NCBI RefSeq assembly: GCF_918698005.1
Contig: NZ_CAKKLJ010000003.1
Coordinates: forward strand, 124,001-188,000
Direction of reading: 5' to 3'
Source: Microbacterium sp. Bi121
GTDB taxonomy: Bacteria; Actinomycetota; Actinomycetes; Actinomycetales; Microbacteriaceae
Length of the DNA stretch: 64,000 nt
Of the stretch, positions 59,086 to 64,000 are shown in pieces. Numbering within the stretch: the stretch's first letter is position 1; each line of letters opens with the position of its first letter. The notes under the pieces are model-generated. The model did not search any database, was not told the DNA's origin, and was given only the letters and a program-made list of their open reading frames with translations. The translations under genes were made by a program, and so were the position numbers.

Positions 59086-60003
59086 TCAGGGGCGCATCTC
59101 GGACGCGGTTCGAGCGGGACGGGCGTCGCCGATGAATGCCGCATCCACCGCCCGCACGCCGCCCGATGCGAAGGCCAGAACGGCGTCGAGTGCTTCATCG
59201 GAGGCGAGGATGCGGTTGTGCCCCTGGCCGCGCGTGAGCAGCAGCCGCGAACTCGCGCCGTGCGCGTCGTGCAGCGCGAGCGCGTTCGAGGCGTCGAGTG
59301 CGCGGTCGCCGGTGTCGTGGACGACGAGCAGTTCGGTGTCGGCAGGCAGCGGATGCGCGAGCGAGTCGAACAGCGCGTCGGCCTCGGCCCGCTGCAAACC
59401 GAGGCGGCTGTAGAACGCGGATTCGAAGGCGCTTCGCGCGGCTGGCGACAGCCCCATCGTCCGTGCGAACTCGGTGTGGAAGGCATCCACCCGACCGGCC
59501 CCGGCGATGGACACCACTCGCGGGGCGTCGACGCCGTCGCGGACGGCGGCGAGAGCGGCGAACGCTCCGAACGAATGCCCGACGACGAGATCGAACGGGC
59601 CTTCCTGGCGGGTGAGCAGCTGGGCGGCGGCGATCCAGTCGCGGGCGTCGGTTCGCCTCCCGGACGAGCCGCCGTGTGCAGGGGCGTCGAAGGCGTGCAC
59701 GCGGAACCCCTCCGAGACGAGATCACGCACCAGCGTCGCGAACTGCGATGCGCGTCCGTGCCAGCCGTGCATGAGCAGCGCGGCGCGCGTGCCCGTGCCC
59801 CATCGGTAGGTCTGCAGCTCATTGCCTCGCACCTCGACCACGTCGCGTCGAGCGGCGAAGTGCGTGATGTCATCCTCAGCGCGCACCCGCGTGCGCGGAT
59901 GCGTCGAGAAGAACAGGGGAACGGCGAGACGACCGCCGATGGCGGCGGATGCTGCGGCGGCGAGGCGGATGCCGCCGACCGCGAGCTTGGTCGTTGTCGA
60001 CAC
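59086..60003 (-). CDS. Alpha/beta hydrolase
   Basis: A 305-residue hydrolase with a hydrophobic N-terminal segment (IRLAAAASAAIGGRLAVPLFF, about 12-32) that may anchor it. The oxyanion loop is LLMHGWHGR near 78, the nucleophile is S145 in GHSFGA, the acid is in VHDTGDRALD near 235 and the base is in GQGHNRI near 262. It is divergent from a TetR gene and shares a 67-bp promoter with it, so that TetR protein probably represses it. Substrate unknown. Confidence 0.85.
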   Translation of the reverse strand: MSTTTKLAVGGIRLAAAASAAIGGRLAVPLFFSTHPRTRVRAEDDITHFAARRDVVEVRGNELQTYRWGTGTRAALLMHGWHGRASQFATLVRDLVSEGFRVHAFDAPAHGGSSGRRTDARDWIAAAQLLTRQEGPFDLVVGHSFGAFAALAAVRDGVDAPRVVSIAGAGRVDAFHTEFARTMGLSPAARSAFESAFYSRLGLQRAEADALFDSLAHPLPADTELLVVHDTGDRALDASNALALHDAHGASSRLLLTRGQGHNRILASDEALDAVLAFASGGVRAVDAAFIGDARPARTASEMRP

Positions 60004-60017
60004 GAGTTGCTCCTATC

Positions 60018-60064
60018 TATACGAACGATCGTGCATAGACTATATGAACGATCGTTCGTAGACT
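60018..60064. promoter_or_regulatory. Tandem TetR operators
   Basis: Two adjoining 23-bp direct repeats (60018-60040 and 60041-60063; 19 of 23 bases equal) each contain the palindromic core GAACGATCGT(G/T)C. The second overlaps TAGACT (60059-60064), the -10-like hexamer 6 nt before the TetR start. This is a typical autoregulated divergent operator. Confidence 0.7.
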
Positions 60065-60070
60065 AGGGAC

Positions 60071-60757
60071 ATGTCGGAATCCATCACCGCGGAGGCAGTG
60101 CCAGGGCTCGACGGCCGTCGTGCTCGGGGGGACGCGTCGCGGCGTTCCGTGCTGACGTACGCGACGGACCTCGTCTCGGTCGAAGGGCTCGACGGACTGA
60201 GCATCGGGCGGCTCGCCGAGGCATCGGGCCACAGCAAGAGCAGCATCGCCGGCCTGTTCCAGAACAAGGCAGGACTCCAGCTCGCGACGGTCGACGCCGG
60301 GCGCGCGGTGTTCATGGCCGTCGTCGTGGAACCGGCGCGAGAGCATCCGCGTGGGCTGCCGCGTCTCGTCGCTCTGATGGACCACCTGATCGAGTACTCC
60401 CGCACTCGCGTGTTCGCGGGGGGCTGCTTCTTCGCCGCTGTCAGCGCCGACGTCGATTCGAAGCCGGGTCCGGTCCGCGACGCCGTGCGCGTGGCCATGT
60501 CGGATTGGTACGGATACGTCGAAGCTCAGGTGCGCCATGCAGTCGACGCCGGCGAGCTCGACCTCGACGCGGAGGGCATCGAGGTGCTCGCGTTCGAGCT
60601 GCCCGCGCTGTACGAGCAGTCGAACGCACGGTCGCTGCTCTACGGCGACGAGCGCCCCTACGCCATCGCGGCAATGGCCATGCGCGACCGGCTGCTCAGG
60701 GCCGGGGCGGATGCAGCGGCGCTCGCGCTTCTCGAGGGTCCACGTACCGGACGCTAG
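60071..60757 (+). CDS. TetR family regulator
   Basis: A 228-residue TetR protein with its helix-turn-helix at about 25-70 (SVLTYATDLVSVEGLDGLSIGRLAEASGHSKSSIAGLFQNKAGLQLAT). The C-terminal domain, with GGCFFAAVSADVDSKPGPVRDAV, resembles TetR_C_6/YxaF-like regulators. The start is leaderless by spacing. It probably represses the divergent hydrolase gene and itself through the 23-bp repeats. Confidence 0.88.
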   Translation: MSESITAEAVPGLDGRRARGDASRRSVLTYATDLVSVEGLDGLSIGRLAEASGHSKSSIAGLFQNKAGLQLATVDAGRAVFMAVVVEPAREHPRGLPRLVALMDHLIEYSRTRVFAGGCFFAAVSADVDSKPGPVRDAVRVAMSDWYGYVEAQVRHAVDAGELDLDAEGIEVLAFELPALYEQSNARSLLYGDERPYAIAAMAMRDRLLRAGADAAALALLEGPRTGR

Positions 60758-60766
60758 GGTCGACCC

Positions 60767-61339
60767 ATGGTTTCCGGCCGTGTGGCGCCGCGGGCTGTCG
60801 TGCTGTTCGAGGGCAGAAGCGACAGCCTCGCGTTCCGGGCCCTCGCGCGCCGCCGTTCCGCGCCGGTGGACGATCTCGAGCTGATCGAACTCGGCGGAAT
60901 CACCAACCTGCGCCGGCAACTGCTGGCCCTGCAGGACGGAGGAGTAGCGCGCGTATTCGGCCTCTACGATGCGGCAGAGGGGCGCTACGTGAGCGGGGTG
61001 CTGCGTGGCGCCGGAATGATCGGAGACGGCGTGGAGGATCTCCGCTCGGTCGGATTCTTCGGGTGCGAGCGTGATCTCGAGGACGAGGTGATCCGGGCCG
61101 CGGGGCCGGACATGGTCCTCGAGACGCTCGCGGCGCGCGACGAGCTCACGCGCTTCCGCGTTTTCCAGGGCCAGCCGGCGCAGCGCGAACGTCGTATCGA
61201 GCACCAGCTGCACCGCTTCGCCGGCACCGCCGCAGGGCGCAAGGCCCGATTCGCGGCCGACGTGATCGACCTGGTTCCTCTCGAGCGGATGCCGCGTCCG
61301 CTCACCGAACTCCTGGATGCCGTCGCGCGGTGGCGGTGA
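60767..61339 (+). CDS. Stand-alone TOPRIM-domain protein (OLD-nuclease-like)
   Basis: A 190-residue protein that resembles the TOPRIM half of OLD-family nucleases without the ATPase half. VVLFEGRSDSLAFRAL (E15, D19) is the first acidic motif, FGLYDAAEG (D68) the second, and CERDLEDEVIRAAG (E101-D106) the following DLE segment. The DxD pair of typical TOPRIM domains is weakened to DAAE. Possible roles are nucleic-acid cleavage or repair; partners may be elsewhere. The ATG lies 6 nt after TAGGGT (60755-60760), whose TAG is the TetR stop codon. Confidence 0.7.
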   Translation: MVSGRVAPRAVVLFEGRSDSLAFRALARRRSAPVDDLELIELGGITNLRRQLLALQDGGVARVFGLYDAAEGRYVSGVLRGAGMIGDGVEDLRSVGFFGCERDLEDEVIRAAGPDMVLETLAARDELTRFRVFQGQPAQRERRIEHQLHRFAGTAAGRKARFAADVIDLVPLERMPRPLTELLDAVARWR

Positions 61340-61385
61340 CGGCGGCATCACGTACCGTGGAGGTACACCCCGAACAAGGAGCGCG

Positions 61386-61847
61386 ATGTTCCGCACCCCT
61401 GCCCGTCTGTACCGCGCCCTCGCGATCGCCGAGGCGATCACCTGGACCATCCTGATCGCCGCTCTCATCGCCAGAGCCCTGGGAGCCCCGGGGATCGTGG
61501 TGACCATCGGCGGCGGCATCCACGGATTCGTCTTCCTCGCCTACGGCGCCACGGCGATCCTCGTCGCTTTCAACCAGCGCTGGGTGATCGGCGTCGGCAT
61601 GCTCGCGGTCGTCAGCGCGGTCGTCCCCTATGCGACCATCCCGATGGAGATCTGGCTGCACCGCACCGACCGCCTAGCCGGCGAGTGGCGCCTCGAGGAA
61701 AGCGATCATCCGCAGGACCGCGCCTGGTACGACCGGGTGATGCGCTGGTTCCTCCGCCGACCATGGGTTCTCGTGGCGCTCATCGCCGTGGCCGTGGTCG
61801 CACTTTACGTGATGCTCCTGATCGTCGGTCCGCCCGGCGGGAAATGA
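61386..61847 (+). CDS. DUF3817 membrane protein
   Basis: A 153-residue membrane protein with about four helices. LYRALAIAEAITWTILIAALIARAL near 8-32 and GIHGFVFLAYGATAILVAFNQRW near 44-66 match DUF3817, found across actinobacteria; function unknown. Unlike the usual 100-residue forms it has an added soluble segment (IWLHRTDRLAGEWRLEES) and a last helix near 125-148. AAGGAG lies 6 nt before the ATG. Confidence 0.8.
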   Translation: MFRTPARLYRALAIAEAITWTILIAALIARALGAPGIVVTIGGGIHGFVFLAYGATAILVAFNQRWVIGVGMLAVVSAVVPYATIPMEIWLHRTDRLAGEWRLEESDHPQDRAWYDRVMRWFLRRPWVLVALIAVAVVALYVMLLIVGPPGGK

Positions 61848-61871
61848 GCGCTGGAGCCCTCGCGTTCAAAG

Positions 61872-61926
61872 TTGAGCCAATTCATATCAAGTTCATTTGA
61901 CAGCCGAACGTGCCTCGGAGTACGGT
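61872..61926 (+). promoter_or_regulatory. dnaK promoter with HAIR-like HspR site
   Basis: TTGAG-N10-TCAAG (61872-61891) keeps the half-sites and spacing of the HAIR consensus CTTGAGT-N7-ACTCAAG. TTGACA (61897-61902) and TACGGT (61921-61926) form a sigma-A-type promoter with an 18-bp spacer. HspR repression of the dnaK operon is the actinobacterial norm; hspR itself would lie beyond the window. Confidence 0.65.
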
Positions 61927-61997
61927 TGAGCCATCGCGACTCAGGTTTCTGATTCGCCCTCACTCTTCACTCGTACTTCAACCAGAAGGAGAATCAC

Positions 61998-63866
61998 ATG
62001 GCACGTGCTGTTGGAATCGACCTCGGAACGACGAACTCCGTCGTCAGCGTCCTCGAGGGTGGCGAGCCGAAGGTCATCGCCAACGCCGAGGGCTTCCGCA
62101 CGACCCCGTCCGTGGTCGCCTACACCAAGGACGGCGAGGTGCTCGTCGGCGAGACCGCCAAGCGCCAGGCCGTCACCAACGTCGACCGCACCGTCGCATC
62201 CGTCAAGCGCCACATGGGCACAGACTGGAGCTTCGACGTCGACGGCAAGAAGTGGACGCCGCAGGAGATCTCCGCGCGCATCCTCCAGAAGCTCAAGCGC
62301 GACGCCGAGTCCTACCTCGGCGACACAGTGACGGACGCCGTCATCACCGTTCCCGCGTACTTCAACGACGCCGAGCGCCAGGCCACCAAGGAGGCCGGTG
62401 AGGTCGCTGGACTGAACGTCCTGCGCATCATCAACGAGCCGACCGCCGCCGCCCTGGCATACGGCCTGGACCGCGGCAAGGAGGACGAGCTCATCCTCGT
62501 CTTCGACCTCGGTGGCGGAACCTTCGACGTCTCGCTGCTCGAAGTGGGCAAGGACGACGACTTCTCGACCATCCAGGTGCGCGCCACCGCCGGTGACAAC
62601 CGCCTCGGCGGTGACGATTGGGACCAGCGCCTGGTCGATCACCTCATCAAGCAGTTCAAGGAGACCAGCGGCGTCGACGTGTCGGGCGACAAGATCGCCC
62701 TGCAGCGTCTGAAGGAGGCTGCCGAGCAGGCGAAGAAGGAACTCTCCTCCTCGACCAGCACCTCGATCAACCTGCCGTACCTGTCGCTGACCGAGTCCGG
62801 CCCCGTCTCGCTCTCCGAGACGATCACCCGAGCGAAGTTCGAGGACCTGACCAAGGACCTCCTCGACCGCACGAAGAAGCCGTTCGAGGACGTCATCCGC
62901 GAGGCGAACGTCAAGGTCTCCGACATCGATCACATCGTGCTCGTCGGTGGCTCGACCCGTATGCCCGCCGTCGCCGATCTCGTCAAGCGCGAGACCGGCA
63001 AGGACGCCAACAAGGGTGTCAACCCCGATGAGGTCGTCGCCGTCGGCGCCGCACTTCAGGCCGGTGTCCTCAAGGGCGAGCGCAAGGACGTCCTGCTCAT
63101 CGACGTCACCCCGCTGAGCCTCGGCATCGAGACCAAGGGCGGCCGCATGACGAAGCTCATCGACCGCAACACCGCGATCCCGACCAAGCGCAGCGAGACC
63201 TTCACCACGGCAGACGACAACCAGCCGTCCGTCGCGATCCAGGTCTTCCAGGGCGAGCGCGAGTTCACCCGCGACAACAAGCCGCTCGGCACCTTCGAGC
63301 TCACCGGCATCGCTCCGGCTCCCCGCGGCCTGCCGCAGATCGAGGTCACGTTCGACATCGACGCGAACGGCATCGTGCACGTGTCCGCCAAGGACAAGGG
63401 CACAGGCAAGGAGCAGTCGATGACCATCACCGGCGGCTCGTCGCTGTCGAAGGATGACATCGAGCGCATGGTCCGCGAGGCCGAGGAGAACGCCGCCGAG
63501 GACAAGAAGCGCGCCGAGGCTCTCGAGCAGCGCAATCAGGCCGAGACGCTCTCGTACTCGATCGAGAAGCTGATCAAGGAGAACGAGGACAAGCTCCCCA
63601 CCGAGGTCAAGGACGAGGTTCAGGCCGACGTCGACGCTCTGAAGACGGCTCTGGCCGGCGATGACGACGACGCCGTCAAGACCGCGCTCGACAAGCTGAA
63701 TCAGTCGCAGAGCAAGCTCGGCGAGGCCATCTACGCTCAGTCGCAGGCGGACGCCGCGGCCGGAGCATCGGCCGGCTCCGCTGAGGGTGAGGCCCCGGCA
63801 GACGAGGCATCCGAAGAGGATGTCGTCGACGCCGAGGTCATCGACGACGAGGACGAGAAGAAGTAA
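61998..63866 (+). CDS. dnaK: Chaperone protein DnaK (Hsp70)
   Basis: A 622-residue Hsp70: ATPase domain from [16 protein letters not shown] through [13 protein letters not shown] and [14 protein letters not shown] to [12 protein letters not shown] near 317; linker DVTPLSLG near 365; substrate-binding domain; and an acidic, Ala-rich tail ([17 protein letters not shown]). Length is normal for actinobacteria. It folds and protects cytosolic proteins with GrpE and DnaJ. AGAAGGAGAA is the Shine-Dalgarno. grpE follows after 2 bp, as in the standard dnaK-grpE-dnaJ-hspR operon. Confidence 0.98.
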   Translation: MARAVGIDLGTTNSVVSVLEGGEPKVIANAEGFRTTPSVVAYTKDGEVLVGETAKRQAVTNVDRTVASVKRHMGTDWSFDVDGKKWTPQEISARILQKLKRDAESYLGDTVTDAVITVPAYFNDAERQATKEAGEVAGLNVLRIINEPTAAALAYGLDRGKEDELILVFDLGGGTFDVSLLEVGKDDDFSTIQVRATAGDNRLGGDDWDQRLVDHLIKQFKETSGVDVSGDKIALQRLKEAAEQAKKELSSSTSTSINLPYLSLTESGPVSLSETITRAKFEDLTKDLLDRTKKPFEDVIREANVKVSDIDHIVLVGGSTRMPAVADLVKRETGKDANKGVNPDEVVAVGAALQAGVLKGERKDVLLIDVTPLSLGIETKGGRMTKLIDRNTAIPTKRSETFTTADDNQPSVAIQVFQGEREFTRDNKPLGTFELTGIAPAPRGLPQIEVTFDIDANGIVHVSAKDKGTGKEQSMTITGGSSLSKDDIERMVREAEENAAEDKKRAEALEQRNQAETLSYSIEKLIKENEDKLPTEVKDEVQADVDALKTALAGDDDDAVKTALDKLNQSQSKLGEAIYAQSQADAAAGASAGSAEGEAPADEASEEDVVDAEVIDDEDEKK

Positions 63867-63868
63867 CC

Positions 63869-64000
63869 ATGACGGACAAGAACTTCGAAGAAGTTCCTGA
63901 GGACGAGGGGTCGGATGCTGCGGCATCCGGCCCCGCGCCGCAGGAGAACGCCGATTCCGCCGAGGCCAAGGCCGCGGAGGGATCCGATGAGTCGCCGGCC
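63869..64000 (+). CDS. grpE: Nucleotide exchange factor GrpE, N-terminal fragment
   Basis: The first 44 codons of a gene that continues off the right edge. The visible part (MTDKNFEEVPEDEGSDAAAS, then Ala/Glu/Ser-rich) is the acidic disordered leader typical of actinobacterial GrpE. The assignment rests mainly on its place directly after dnaK; the diagnostic coiled coil and beta domain are outside the window. Confidence 0.88.
   Translation, partial: MTDKNFEEVPEDEGSDAAASGPAPQENADSAEAKAAEGSDESPA

Noticed and set aside
56764-60066. A 1,100-codon open frame on the plus strand and other very long antisense frames (for example 13886-16057 and 25063-27429, minus strand)
   Set aside because: They run through several well-supported genes on the other strand or in another frame, have Arg/Ala/Gly-rich low-complexity translations and contain no domain motifs. 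This is expected in GC-rich DNA, where stop codons are rare.

Overview
The window looks like chromosome of a high-GC actinobacterium of the family Microbacteriaceae, most likely Microbacterium. The evidence is GC-rich coding throughout, start signals of the form TANNNT-N6-RTG (leaderless genes), an HspR-type HAIR box in front of dnaK, an actinobacterial-type dCTP deaminase, and the frequent GGATGC/GCATCC hexamer. I see no insertion sequence, phage gene, integrase, rRNA or CRISPR array; the only RNA gene is a tRNA-Gly(CCC).

The first 36 kb is mostly a catabolic region for aromatic and ester-type compounds. Positions 1-3003 (minus strand) hold a flavoprotein, an MHS-type importer and two short-chain dehydrogenases, read divergently from an IclR regulator. 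A branched-chain amino acid (HAAT) type ABC importer (4801-9314) with a DMT transporter lies next, divergent from a second, paralogous IclR regulator; the two IclR genes carry near-identical operator and promoter modules. A LysR regulator faces a complete protocatechuate 4,5-cleavage (lig) operon, 11272-16399, with a fused ligAB dioxygenase. An aldo/keto reductase, a soluble ModA-like protein and a two-gene flavin monooxygenase set follow. The thiolytic end of the beta-ketoadipate pathway (pcaI, pcaJ, pcaF) with its IclR regulator occupies 20897-24247.

Positions 24271-36194 form one apparent TetR regulon. It contains the TetR repressor, a DHA2 MFS transporter, a P450/ferredoxin/ferredoxin-reductase operon, and a six-gene operon divergent from the P450. 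That operon encodes a metal-less phosphotriesterase homologue, an intact phosphotriesterase-like hydrolase, a flavin monooxygenase and three further hydrolases of different folds. Three transcription units share the same 15-bp operator, and two share an identical 20-bp promoter block. The substrate is unknown, and this is one of the two best candidates for an undescribed system.

From 36 to 52 kb come a CynX-like MFS protein, a GntR-controlled sulfonate/nitrate-type ABC importer, a 54-residue membrane protein, an MHS transporter, a MalY/PatB-type lyase, an AidB-like acyl-CoA dehydrogenase, an ABC exporter with a NarL-type two-component system, and dcd. An As(III)-type ArsR repressor then faces a minigene that encodes a 15-residue peptide with two Cys-Cys pairs. 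The minigene has its own operator, Shine-Dalgarno sequence and terminator, and is the other top candidate.

The last 12 kb holds a Pro-rich membrane protein, two divergent MarR-type regulators with long His-rich stretches, a UMF1 MFS protein, a RIO-type kinase, a DHA1 MFS protein, an AraC regulator, a TetR/hydrolase pair, a stand-alone TOPRIM protein, a DUF3817 protein, and the dnaK-grpE chaperone operon, which runs off the end. All positions and motifs were read by eye. Family names rest on recognised motifs and remembered homologues, not on database searches.
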